Origin: Geosiphon pyriformis
Taxonomy: Eukaryota > Glomeromycota > Glomeromycetes > Archaeosporales > Geosiphonaceae
Assembly: GCA_016748015.1 (NCBI GenBank)
Contig: JAAOMT010000376.1
Location: 165,104-211,980, forward strand
Length of the DNA stretch: 46,877 nt
Reading direction: 5' to 3'
Notes under the pieces: generated by a model
Databases searched by the model: none
The model's input: the letters and a program-made list of their open reading frames with translations, nothing else
What the model was told of the DNA's origin: nothing
Made by a program: the position numbers and the translations under genes
Shown here: positions 11,688 through 22,200 of the stretch, in pieces
Layout: each line of letters starts with the position of its first letter
Numbering within the stretch: position 1 is the first letter of the stretch

Positions 11688-12600
11688 TCACCACCACCAG
11701 CTTACTATCTACCAAGACTCCAATACCCAAGTAACTATTATCAGCCCGCCCCACAGCCAATCCAACAGCAATACCAACAACCACCCACACAACATTATTA
11801 AGTACCTGCTCGAAAACTGATTACACAAAACCAATTTACACCACAAAACTGATACCAAGTAAACAACAATAGAATTAGTTCGAACAACCAATTGGTCCCC
11901 CAAAATTCCACTCAACCAAGATCCAATCACTATTATACTCAACCCAGTTATTTAACAATATCTGAAGAACAGAATTTTTACCATACTGCACTCTCAAAAG
12001 GTAGAGCTGCAGCACAACAACAAAACTCTTCCTATACTTCTACCACAATCCCACCAGCCAGAATTGCTGAAAATGCCAACCTTTTAGATATATTCCCATT
12101 TGAATTTGAAGCAAATGAATTACCATTCTTGCTTAGCAATGCAGCGGCTAACAAACAAAAAGCCATCACTGCAATATACACAGAAGCTGAAGTAAAAGGA
12201 AAGTCAATTCGCTTGATCTTAGACAGTGGATCTGCCAGAAGTATTATCACATATCAATTAATGCAGCAGCTAAAAAGAAATGTTGACCAACCAGCTCAGA
12301 CAATCATTGTCACTGCTGATGGCATGAAAAAAACTCCAATAGGAGAGATTGACAATTTCCCATTCACAATTGATGGAATCACCATTCCAGTCAAAGTTTT
12401 GGTCATAGATGTTCCCCAATACCAAGCTCTTGTCGGAAATGATTGGCTCCAAAAAGCCAATACAAAATTAAACTGAGAAACCCAAGAACTACAAATCTCT
12501 TACTAAGGACAACATGCCCAAGTATCTGCCACTTGTGGTATATTTAACAAATGCTCTAAAAAAGCCCCGGCTTTTGAATTTGAATCAGAAAAAGAAAAAC
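11688..12600 (+). pseudogene. B1 aspartic protease
   Basis: After a Gln/Pro/Tyr-rich linker with stops, the frame is open from 11892 to 12476. It contains the retropepsin-type active-site triplet in LILDSGSARSIITYQLM (Asp-Ser-Gly), a flap-like TADGMKKTPIG and the C-terminal VGNDWL. The frame matches that of gag, so gag and protease were one polyprotein. A TGA at 12474-12476 falls where family A has Trp (LDW). Confidence 0.8.
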
Positions 12601-13116
12601 CAATAATTGAAACATTCATGGCTCTTGGATCAACGTCCAATTGGGCTGATAAAACTGAACAAGAACATTTTACACCACACTCTGAACCCGAAACCTCTAG
12701 ATGGAATATCCCATACTCAAAGCCAAAACCAAGGAAACAATGTCCCTATATTCCCCTTAAATGTAAGGACTGCCACAAGAAACTATTGTCAATGGGAGCC
12801 TGTATTTCACCTGAAGAAAAATATGAAAATCATACTTGTTATTACTGCAAAGCTTGCCACAGAGAATGATGGGGCCATCTAATAAAAAGAAGCAGAAAAT
12901 GGGATAACACCCCTTGTTTGACTTGTGGAGATATGCTACCAGAAGAATGCAATTGAATTAATATAGCAATGAGAAGAGGAGTCTGTGATCAGACCTGCCA
13001 ATATGCTTTATCAATTTCAAAAAAAGTAAAAAGAGGAACACTCTTTAATGCAGCATACAACAGTGCTCTTAACAAACTTTATCACTACCTTCATGATGCT
13101 GAGATGATTTTTGACC
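12601..13116 (+). pseudogene. B1 Cys-rich module between protease and pol
   Basis: The same frame continues with paired cysteines: CKDC, CYYCKAC, CLTCGD and CDQTC, plus conserved SMGAC and KWDN. The equivalent region of A1 and A2 has CVDC/CINC, CHSC/CHAC, CLTC/CLAC and CNISC. Two TGA stops (12867 and 12954) align with Trp in the other copies. A zinc-binding role is inferred from the Cys pairs; I know of no named family. The element is lost at ~13116, after LHDAEMIFD. Confidence 0.6.
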
Positions 13117-13850
13117 TACACTATTGAGTTTTCTGTAGTCTACACAAAATCGGATTTTTCCATTTTTCTTATGGACGAGTACCACTGGTGATGACCATGG
13201 ACTCATTGATGGCTGAATTAGCCCATTGTCAAGCATTCGGTTTATCTCTTGACAAATAATCTTGTGGCTGGCTGGTGGCACTCTGTATGCTTTTTGTTTA
13301 ATTGGCATTGCATCTCCAGTCTTGATTTGATGCTGGATAATGTCAGTTCGGCCAAACTCATTTTTGCTGGCAAAGATGTCATTAAACTGGTTAAGCAATA
13401 TCTTGAGTTGCATATGTTGGAGTGGATCTAAGTTTCCCATGTTCATTTGTTTCAATTGTTCTGGTTGGAACAAATAACATTCACTTTGTCCGTATATTGT
13501 TTGTGATATGATATTGACATATCCACAAAGTTGTAGAAAGTCTGAAATGGGGTTTGGTGGTTGATTCTCTATTTTAGTGTTTAAGTATCCAATAATGGTT
13601 CCAGCTGGTATTTCTATGACATTTCTTGTATTGTTGTAGATGGGAATTTTGATGTGGCTGTAATCTTTGGCTGGTATGTGGAGATTGATGAGTCCAACTT
13701 CTCCTGATTCACAAAGACTGGCTTCTGCTTCAAAAATTTGTGCTTGGTCTTTTTTCTTTCTTTCTATTGCTAACATGTACTGGTTATATGATAAAATAGA
13801 AATAGCTTGACCCATTGAGATAATTTCTCCTTGGCCAACAATTTTTTTCT
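13117..13850 (-). pseudogene. A2 pol linker and N-terminal part of reverse transcriptase
   Basis: The minus frame continuous with dUTPase runs through a ~150-residue linker (CGYVNIISQTIYGQSECYLF), then the RT entry region: LLNQFNDIFASKNEFGRTDI, HQIKTGDAMPIKQKAYRVPP, INRMLDNGLIQPSMSPWSSP and KKNGKIRFCVDYRKLNSV. Here it ends at the junction with B1. These are the standard first motifs of Gypsy RT. The next ~18 codons are missing from both sides of B1. Confidence 0.85.
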
Positions 13851-13851
13851 T

Positions 13852-14271
13852 TGCCATATTAACTGGTACATCTATTTTACCCATTGATCCAAATCCCTGT
13901 ATTCCTCTTACTGTTATTTCTAATTCCTCCCTTTTTCTCACTAATACTAACTGAGCTACTCTAACCAGAGGCAGGAATATTGCCTGTGCTATCTTTTCAT
14001 TAAGCTCTATTATATAGGCCTTTTCTGAATTATTTTGTAGCATAGTGATGATATTTCTTATATATCCTGCATCAATTATTCCTTCTCTTATATTAATACC
14101 TCTTTTTGCTAAACTATTCCTAAATGCTAATTGAACCATTGTTGTTGCTGGAATTTCTAGTGCTACTTTCAGATCAATGCAGATGCATGAATGTGGTTCC
14201 AATTTGATGACCTCTTTTCTTGGATACCTTAAATTAAACCCTGCATCAGTATTATGTACACGTTCTGGCAT
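13852..14271 (-). pseudogene. A2 dUTPase domain
   Basis: The five motifs of trimeric dUTPase appear in order from residue 9 of the open frame: NTDAGFNLR (normally DAGFDLR), NSLAKRGI, GIIDAGY, EKIAQAIFLPL and RGIQGFGSMG (normally GFGSTG). dUTPase hydrolyses dUTP to dUMP and limits uracil in newly made cDNA. The domain is fused between protease and RT in the same frame as pol. Motif 1 Asp to Asn and motif 5 Thr to Met suggest a damaged enzyme. dUTPase-bearing Gypsy elements are known in some fungi; this position is different from that in lentiviruses. Confidence 0.85.
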
Positions 14272-14403
14272 AATACCTTCCCTATTGTCACTATATCATT
14301 TCAACTCTTGTTCCTTGGAGAGATCTGGTAGTGCAATGTATTGTTCATAGTTTAAATCGGAGTTTGAATCTGAGTTTGAATCATTTTTGTTGTCATTGCT
14401 ATT

Positions 14404-15175
14404 TTAAACGGAGCTGGAACCAGTGTTTTTGTCATTGTTATCGGAGTCTGGATCATGATTGATCAGTGATTCTGATTCCAATGCACAGCTGTTGATTAGT
14501 TTTTCTTCTTCAGAGATTGTGTAGATCATGCGTGGTGGTGGATTGTAAATAAGATCACAATCATCACAATATTCAAAGTCACTGGGAATTAAACAATGGC
14601 GACACAGTCTTGTATTTAACTGTGTTAGCCGTTGTTCTTGCTTTTCTCTAGTGGATGCCAAGTTTTGGTAGTGTTCATAGAACTCTTCTGGTTTCAGAAA
14701 ATTTATGACTGGCTCTGTGTCCCAGTCAAGCTCAATGGGTTCTGGTGGGTTGTTTTTAATTGTCCTGATTTCTTCTGGCAATGCGTCTTCAATTTTGGTG
14801 ATTGCCATTCACCATAATTCATCGTCGTTGTGTGGACAACTGTCCAATCGCTGTACAGCTCTTCTCCAGATGGCTTCTATAGGTGTTTCTTTCTCGATCC
14901 AGTTGCTGATGAGAATCATGTATTGGCAGAACACATCACACGTTCCTCCTCTCCCAAGAATGTTGTTTCACATTTCTTTGTCGAAGAGAGTTTCTCCACA
15001 GGCTAGACATAATGTATTATCTCATTTTCCCACTTGTTTTGGTCTTCCAAAGCATTCAATGAAACATGCATGACAATAGAACTTGGTTGCTGTCTGATAT
15101 TCTTCGTCATTGCCATAGCATGCATCCATTGACGACAATTTCTTGCTGCAATTGATGCACACTAGTTTGGGTCAA
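14404..15175 (-). pseudogene. A2 two Cys-rich modules between protease and dUTPase
   Basis: Reading on the minus strand, the first module (about 15170-14900) shows CINCSKKLSSMDAC, FYCHACFIECFG, CLACGETL and further cysteines. The second (14808-14404) shows CRHCLIPSDFEYCDDCDLI, a CxxC-x8-CxxC arrangement like a small zinc ribbon, followed by PPPRMIYTI and an Asp/Ser/Asn-rich stretch. Several stops interrupt the region, many TGA at Trp. The function is unknown; nucleic-acid binding is a guess from the Cys spacing. Confidence 0.6.
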
Positions 15176-15599
15176 CAATAGATGAATTGTTGTGATGTTG
15201 TGTATTAATAGGAGATATACGGGTTTGTTGGCAGTGGCTCTTCTTCTTTTGCTTTTTCTTTCCCTTTGTTGCTTTCTTTCCATTCCCAGTTTGGTGTCAG
15301 TTCCCATTCATCATTGTCAGTCCAGGTCAGGTCGTCTGTTTCCCAGGTAAGTTCTTCTCTTTGCTTTCCCTTGGGGTTGTCGTCTCACAATAGTATTGGC
15401 ATTAGCTCATGATGGTTTTTGTCGTCAGTCCAAGTGTCAATAGTAGTTCCACAGGTAGGTTTTTTTCTTTGTTCTTTTTTTCCATTGTTATTGTCATCCT
15501 AGGCGAGTATTGGCAACAGTTTGTTGTAGTTGATGTTGGCCCACGAGACTTGGTAAGCTTCCCAGGTAGGTTTCTCTTTCTCCTCCTCCAGTTTGATCA

Positions 15600-16494
15600 A
15601 TAGTTTCTCTCTTGGAGGAGTCTTGAAGTGGCCACACATGGCCAGTACACGTATGTGTTGGCCTTGATATGTTAGCTGGAGTTCCTGGATGTTCCAGTCT
15701 AACGTCGTGTTGACTTTGGATAGCCAGTCATTACCAACGAAAGCTTAGTATTGAGTGGCTTCCATCACTAGAACTTTAATGGGAGTTATGATGCCATTGA
15801 CTTCAAAAGGAAAGTCATTGATTTCACCGATTGGAGTTTTGGTTGCTCCATTGGCTGTGATGATTCTGGCACTGGCAGTTTGATTAACTTGGCAACCTAA
15901 TTGATCCATAAGTTGTCATGTGATGATGCTGCCTGCTGAACCACTGTCAAGGATCAATTTGATGGATTGTCCCTCGACTTTGGCATTAGTGTACATCATG
16001 GTGATTGGTTTGGCTTCAAGAGCAGCTCCACTAAATAATAGTGTTGTAGTTGTTTCCTTGAATTTGAATGGAAATATAGCAGCCAAAGACTCGTTTTCAG
16101 TAATGGTAGCAGATGGGATATTACTGGTGAGTGGTTGTTTTTGGGCGAAGGCCAGGTTATTAGTTGAGGTGTCTTCTGGGGTAATCAGGAGACTTAAATA
16201 GTTCTGGGAATTCAGGTTCTGGGGTTGACCGGCACCCGAATTCTGCTGGCATAATCCAGATGGTTGCTGTGAAGAACTAGAGATCAGTTGATGGACTACC
16301 ATTGTTGATCTCCAGCTCTGTTGAGTCATTCTTAGTCTTTGGGTTCCGTTGGATGGTAAGCTTTGGAGTGGTGTTTGGATTTGTTGGGATTGATAGATTA
16401 TTTGTGGCTGTGGTTGTTGATAAATTACTTGTGGCTGCGGTTGATAGATTGGAGCTTGATACACCAGAGACTGATAGACTGATGACTGTGTCAC
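15600..16494 (-). pseudogene. A2 aspartic protease and acidic/basic linker
   Basis: LILDSGSAGSIIT carries an intact Asp-Ser-Gly (Asp codon 15946-15948). A TGA follows at 15916-15918, then the frame resumes with QLMDQLGC, TANGATKTPIGE and VGNDWLS before 15700. Upstream, SQNYLSLLITPED and SLAAIFPFKF are shared with A1 and A3 and may mark the Gag-protease processing region. Between here and 15175 lies a Lys/Glu-rich linker with stops. Confidence 0.75.
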
Positions 16495-18360
16495 TGGTAG
16501 GTAAGCAGGTTGGTTTTGATTTGGATACTGATTCAGAGTTTGGAACCAGCGATTGGGGTTTTGATATTGATTTCCCGATCATTGGTTATTTAAATGCTGG
16601 TGACAGTCAATTTGGATATGTCCTTGTTTACCACAATAGTGACAGATACATGTTTCTTGTTGCCACTGTTGATTGGTCAATAAAGATGAACGTGGTTGAT
16701 TTTGGGCACGATTAGAGTTTCCTTGATTATTGCATCATTGTAGAGACTGATAAATGGCATGATTATCAGCTAAGTATTCTTTCAATCTCTTATTAATTGA
16801 TTCACTGAACTTTTCCAATTTGGAATCCAATTCAGATGATCTGTTCATTACTAGATTAACAGCTTGGGCGTGGTTAGCCTTTGACTCAACAGATTCAAAA
16901 TCTCTGGTGCATGTGACTGTATCTTAAAGTGTGCCTGGATGCAACGAACGTACATGTTGCAAGATGCTGCTGCTCAAGCCATGGATAAACTGGTTGAGTA
17001 TCTGTGGTGCTGTGAAATAATTGGCATCAATTGCTTGAATTTGGTGCAGGTTTCAATGGAAGCATTCCAGATAAGTGGTAACTGTTTCAGTTTCTCCTTG
17101 TTTCATGGTAGTAAATGTATTGACTAGGCAATTGATGCTGTTATTGTTGCTAAAGTATCTTAGAAATTCCACTTTGAAGGCATTGAAATCTTGTGGTTTA
17201 TTAACCAAGCTCTGATACCATGAATTGGTGGTATCCTTAAGAAAGTAGGGAATGGCTTGCATTGTTCAGGCATTATTTCATCCGTTGGCTGCAATGGCCT
17301 TTTCTATATCATTCAGCCATACTTGAGCATCATTCTCTTCACCAGTAAAGTTGTCAAGTTTTGCAATTGATGCGTAGGCCATTGGATCTAAGTTAAGTGG
17401 TTGTAGTGGCTATTAAAGCAATTGTTGTACTGGTTGTTGGAGTGGTAGTTGAAGTGGTTGCTGTATGGGTTCGGCTATGGAATTAATTGGCAGTTGATTG
17501 ATGACAATTACCAAAGGTAAGTTTTGCTGATTAATTAATTCAGAGTTTGGATTGTTCTGCCTTTGATGATTTGAAGTTTCGATTTCCGGATTTTTTAGAT
17601 TTAGATTTTGCTGAGTTTGAAAATTTGGGGTTTCAACTTCCGGGTTTTCAGTGATCAGGTGCTGGTAAGTGAATTCTTGATTCTCTGATTCTTCTTCCTC
17701 TTTTTCTGATTTTGCTGCTTTCCATGGATCAGAGATTCTGAAATCTGGTGGAGGCGGTGGTGATCAAAGTCCTGATAGGGTTGATGATTGCAAATTAAAT
17801 CTCTCAAAGTATTCGCCGTATGATCCTAATAATTCTGTTTTTCTTTGTCTACTTTGAAATGAGAATTGTCCAAATGCTGATGTCACAGTTGATGGGAACG
17901 TGTTTGTTGATGATATGTTGATGGCGCTTTCAGGTGTATAGTGGTAGGATGAGTTGCTTGGGGATTCAATTCTGTTTTTCTTCCAAGTAGGCAGTTGTAT
18001 TTTTCTGGATGTTACTGCTGGTGTTTGTAATTTTCCTTTGTCTTTACTAGCATATGTAATTGGATATCTTTGTTGAGTGTGATGTTCAATTTCTTTGTTG
18101 ATCTCAGCAATGATAGATGTGAAATTATGATTTGTTGGTAGGTTGGTGTTTTGAATTAATTCCTTATAGAAAGTTTCTCTTGCTGATTCAGTATTCACTG
18201 GTGTTCCTAATAAAGAAGAAATCTTTTCATTGACATAGAAATTGAAGGCTGATTCAGTGGATATATGATTGTGGTTTAATCTCAAGTATTGACAATAGTA
18301 TTGAAATAAGAATTTTGTGAATTCTAAATGGTTTGCTCCTATATTTTCTGATTCTGCCAC
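16495..18360 (-). pseudogene. A2 gag
   Basis: Starting at GTG (18360-18358), the frame gives VAESENIGANHLEFTKFLF and ~190 residues of N-terminal Gag. The capsid region follows in fragments, for example YFLKDTTNSWYQSL and FLRYFSNNNSINCL near 17250-17150. A CCHC knuckle, CHYCGKQGHIQIDC, lies at 16644-16603. A Gln/Pro/Tyr-rich tail precedes the protease. Stops and frame changes occur throughout, so no Gag could be made. Confidence 0.75.
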
Positions 18361-18402
18361 TTTTGGTTTGGTGTTGTCAGTGCTGGTTCTCTGTAAGATT
18401 AT

Positions 18403-19313
18403 ACCTCACAGGAAGCACCAAATGTTACAGGTGATTATTTCTGCTGTTGAATTAAATAACAACCTGTAACTTGGTGCTCAAAAGCTACTTCCGTTGATGA
18501 TGTTCTGTAAGTGTTGTATCTGAAGGTTTTGATGGAGTTCTTTGTATAATAGACAAAGATTCAATAGTGTCAATAGTAGATGTATCTTTTCAAGAGTTTT
18601 CCCAATTTCTTTCTCAGTGTGATGGCCGGATTTAGTCTGGCAGTTGTGCCCTTCTGGTAAGCTATCCGATAATATATAAAATCTTATCCTTATTTATGGG
18701 TCTTTTACCAGGCTATCCTTGACATCAATAACTCAGTGCTTAATCTTTTAATCAATTAGTATATAACAACAAAATCAAAGAAAAAAAGAAAATAAAATAA
18801 AGAAAATAAAAAATAAAGAAAATAGAAAAAATAAGCCAAGGCAATTTGATATGTTAGTATTTTATCAATAGCCGTGATCAAGAGCTATTGTTCTAGCATG
18901 GTTAAGTGTTGATTACTATCAACATGAAGTGTTGATAGTAGAGAGTGGGTTGAGATATGGAATAATTATTTATTTGATGATTGGAAACTGGAATGTTGCT
19001 TAAATTAAATCTAAACTGAGAGATCTGTCTTTTCAGCTTCTAATCCTACTACTATATATACATAATTGAGATTCCTCAATTCCTCAATTTTTTGTGACAG
19101 AAATTCTGGGATTCTTAGAATCTTGCAATTCCTGATGAGAGGAATCCTGGAATTCTGGAATTCTGCAATTCCTCGTTGAGGAATCCTGAAATTTCTGGAA
19201 TCTTGCAATTACTCTGAGAGGAATTCTGGAATTCCACATTTACTACATCTACCTCTGATTGGCTAATATCTACTGACTAATAATACTATATTTCCTATAT
19301 TCTATGAGTAACA
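18403..19313 (-). repeat. 5' LTR and PBS of A2
   Basis: The LTR runs from TGTTACTCATAGAATATAGG at 19313 to TGTAACA at 18423; the PBS (TGGTGCTTCCTGTGAGGT) is 18420-18403. The U3 array carries TGCAATT at 19124, 19164 and 19204, exactly 40 bases apart; TATATATA is near 19055-19062. The hairpin ACTATCAACA/TGTTGATAGT is present near 18914-18940. Confidence 0.85.
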
Positions 19314-20100
19314 CCACAGTTTCAAGTAATTTATCAACCTTAATCAATTCAGACGCCACTCCAAAATTCAGTTAATATGACATCAGACCACTCCAGACCT
19401 AGAATCACACAAAACTGGAGATCAGCGATGGTTGTTTACCAACCAATTTCCAGTTCTTCTAACCCACCATCAGGATCGCATTCTCGGAATTCAGGTACTA
19501 GTGCCACCCAAAACCCGAATTCCCAGAACTATTTAAGTCTCCTGGTTACTCCAGAAGACGCCATTTCTAACAATTCAGAAACCAACCAACAAGCAACACT
19601 TACCAACAACATACCTCCAGCCACTGTCACCAACAATGAATCCTTAGCAGCCATCTTCTCTTTTGAATTTGAGGAACCATTCTCATTACTGTTATTTAGT
19701 GGAGCCACTCTCAAAGAGAAACCCATCACAGTAATGTATACTGATGTAAAAGTAGATAGACACCCTATTAAACTCATCCTTGATAGCAATTCAGCAGGCA
19801 GCATTATCACCAAGCAACTCATGAATCAATTAGGTTGCCGAGTTAATCAGACTGTCAGCACTAGAATTATCACTGCAGATGGTGCCACAAAAACACCTAT
19901 TGGCAAAATCAACAACTTTCCAATTAAAGTCAATAGTATTGTTATCTCCATTAAGGTTTTGGTGATGGAAGCAACTTAGTACCAAGCACTAGTTGGTAAT
20001 GATTGGCTAGTCAAAACCAACGCTGTGCTTGACTGGACCATGCAAGAACTTCAGCTCAGTCAGAATGGATGACACACATGGGTACCAGCCATATGTGGCC
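19314..20100 (+). pseudogene. A1 Gag tail and aspartic protease
   Basis: Sequence starts abruptly at CCACAGTTTCAAG, matching the Gag tail of A3. The frame 19377-19979 shows SQNYLSLLVTPED, SLAAIFSFEF and the protease core KLILDSNSAGSIIT. The active-site Gly of Asp-Ser-Gly is Asn here, so the protease is inactive. A TAG at 19977 replaces Gln before YQALVGNDWL. Confidence 0.8.
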
Positions 20101-21180
20101 ACTTCAAAGCAACTAACACCATGGCACCACTAATCGATTTCAAGGAAGAGAAGCCAAAACCTACCTGAGAAGTGTACCAAATGTTATGGTTTGATGTCGA
20201 CCACAACAAACTGCTGCCAATACTCATCTGGGATGACGACAGGAAAGGAAAACAGAAGGAAGAACTTATCTGGGAAACTAATGACCTAACATAAACCGAC
20301 AATGACAAGAGTGAACTGACTTCCAGCTGAGAATGAGAAGAAAACAAAGAAGATAAAGGGAAAGAAAAAGAAAGAAAAGAAGAGACCACCCAAACCACCA
20401 TTATTTATAATACCTACACTATACCACAACGATCTAACTATTATTAACCTAAGCTTATATGCGTTGATTGCGGCAAGAAATTGTCATCAATGGGCGCATG
20501 CTGTGGCAACAATAAGAAATATTTAATGGCAACTAAGTTCTATTGCCACTCATGCATTCTTGAATGCTTTGGAAGACCAGAATGTGTAGGAAAATGGGAC
20601 AACCAATCATGCTTAACTTGTGGGGAGACCCTCTTTGACGAAGGAATGTGGAACAACATTCCTGGACGTAGAAAAACGTGCAATATATCATGTCAATACA
20701 TGATCCTCATTAACGACTGGATACAAAAAAAAATACCAATAGAAGCCACTTGGAGAAGAGCCATATAGCGATTGGACAGTTATTCACATAATGACAATAA
20801 ATTATGGTGGATGACAAGTGCTAAAATTGAAGGCACGTCACTAGAAAAAATCAGGATAATTAAAAACAATCTACCAGAATCCATCAAGCTTGACTGGGAT
20901 GCAAAGCCAGTCATAAATTTTCTGAAACCAGAAGAGTTCCATAAACACTACCAAAACTTGGCACTCACTAGAGAGAAGCAAGAACAATGGTTAGCACAGT
21001 TAAATATAAGACTGTGTCACCATTATTTAATTCCCAGTAACTTTGAATATTGTGATGATTGTGACCTCATTTACAATCCACCACCATACATGATCTACAC
21101 GATTCCTGAAGAAGAAGAACCAATCAGCAGCTGTGCATCAGAATCAGAATTGCTGATCAATCGCGATCCAGACTCCAATA
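20101..21180 (+). pseudogene. A1 linker and two Cys-rich modules
   Basis: A Lys/Glu-rich linker with stops leads into CVDCGKKLSSMGACC, FYCHSCILECFG, CLTCGETLF and TCNISCQY (20460-20700). A TAG at 20766 separates these from the second module, RLCHHYLIPSNFEYCDDCDLI, where one Cys of the first CxxC has become Tyr (compare CRHC in A2). PPYMIYTIPEEEEP and a Ser/Asp-rich tract follow. Conservation of Cys positions across A1, A2 and B1 argues that the module was functional in the ancestor. Confidence 0.6.
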
Positions 21181-22200
21181 ATGATGACAAAAACACCAGT
21201 TCAATATGGCAACAACAATGATACTGATTCCAACTCAGATTCAAACTCCGATACAAAATATGAACAATATATTGCAATCTCTGACCTCACCAGGGAATTG
21301 GAACTAAAATGGTTCAGCAATAATGATGAGAATATCAGGCCTGAACATGTACATAATACTGATGCCGGGTTTGATCTGAGGTATTCAGGAAAAGAGGCCA
21401 TCAAATTGGAACCACATTCATGCACCTGCATTGATCTGAAAGTAGCACTAGAAATTCCAGCAACAACAATGGTTCAATTAGCATCTAAGAGTAGTTTAGC
21501 AAAAAGAGAGATTAATATAAGAAAAGGAATAATTGATGTGGAATATGTAGGAAATATTATTACTATGCTACAAAATAACTCAGAAAAGGCCTATATAATA
21601 GAGCCCAATAAAAAGATAGCACAGGCAATATTCCTGTTTCTGGTTAGAGTAACTCAGTTAGTATCAGTGGGAAAGAGGGAGGAATTGGGAATAACAGTCA
21701 GAGGAATACAGGGATTCAGATCAACAGGTAGAATAGATGTGTCAGTCAATATGGCAGAGGAAAAAATTGTTGATCAAGAAGAAATTATCTCAACGGGTCA
21801 AGCAATTTCCATTCCACCATATGGCCAGTACATAGTAGGAATAAAATGGAAAGTAAAAGAACAGAATCAGATTTTTGAAACAGAACCAACCCTTTGTGAA
21901 TCAGGAGAGATTGGACTCATCAATCTCTACCAACCAGCCAAAGATTACAGCCACATCAAAATTCCCATCTACAATAACACAAAAAATGTCATAGTAATAC
22001 CAGCCGAAACTATCATTGGATACTTAAACACTGAAATAAAAGATCAACCACCAAACCCCATTCCAGACTTTTCACAACTTTGTGGATATGTTGACATTAC
22101 ATCACAAACAATCTATGGACAAGATGAATGTTATTTGCTCCAACCAGAACAATTAGAACAAATGAACATGAGAAATCTAGACCCACTACAATGTATGTAG
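21181..22200 (+). pseudogene. A1 dUTPase and pol linker
   Basis: This is a 339-codon open frame. An Asn/Asp/Ser-rich lead (residues 10-25) precedes dUTPase at residues ~57-183: DAGFDLR (61-67), SKSSLAKR (102-109), GIIDVEY (116-122, with the Tyr that stacks on uracil), NKKIAQAIFL (143-152) and RGIQGFRSTG (174-183, Gly to Arg). A linker (CGYVDITSQTIYGQDECYLL) leads to RT and ends at a TAG that replaces Gln. It is the longest intact frame of A1. The ATG at 21181 is not necessarily a real start; in the ancestor this was internal to a polyprotein. Confidence 0.85.

Larger units (their letters stand above)
9111..13116 (+). mobile_element. Family-B Gypsy-type retrotransposon copy B1, 3'-truncated
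   Basis: B1 consists of a 5' LTR, PBS, gag, protease and the first Cys-rich module, all in a single plus-strand frame, and then stops at ~13116 with no dUTPase, RT, integrase or 3' LTR. It interrupts the RT of A2. B1 is related to family A by domain order and by the Cys-rich module but differs in LTR, PBS and most of Gag. Stops such as TAA at Gln positions and TGA at Trp positions show decay. Confidence 0.75.
7246..19313 (-). mobile_element. Family-A retrotransposon copy A2, minus strand, split by B1
   Basis: Reading from the right: 5' LTR (19313-18423), PBS, gag, protease, Cys-rich modules, dUTPase and the start of reverse transcriptase (to 13117), then the B1 insertion, then the rest of RT, RNase H and most of integrase (9110-7246). 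The integrase C-terminus, ORF3 and 3' LTR are missing at the left end. A2 sits inside A1: its 5' LTR end at 19313 abuts plus-strand gag of A1. About 55 bases of RT are lost at the B1 junctions, so the interruption is not a clean insertion. In-frame stops and active-site changes show it is dead. Confidence 0.75.

Noticed and set aside
12867-12956. TGA codons at Trp positions, suggesting a reassigned genetic code
   Set aside because: TAG and TAA also occur at Trp, Gln and Arg positions, all explained by G-to-A or C-to-T; RPC4, CTF8, CACTIN and SUGCT read through with standard stops and no in-frame TGA.
9111-13116. B1 as a clean insertion with target duplication in A2
   Set aside because: There is no 3' LTR, and about 55 bases of RT are missing from the target, so the junctions are not those of simple integration.
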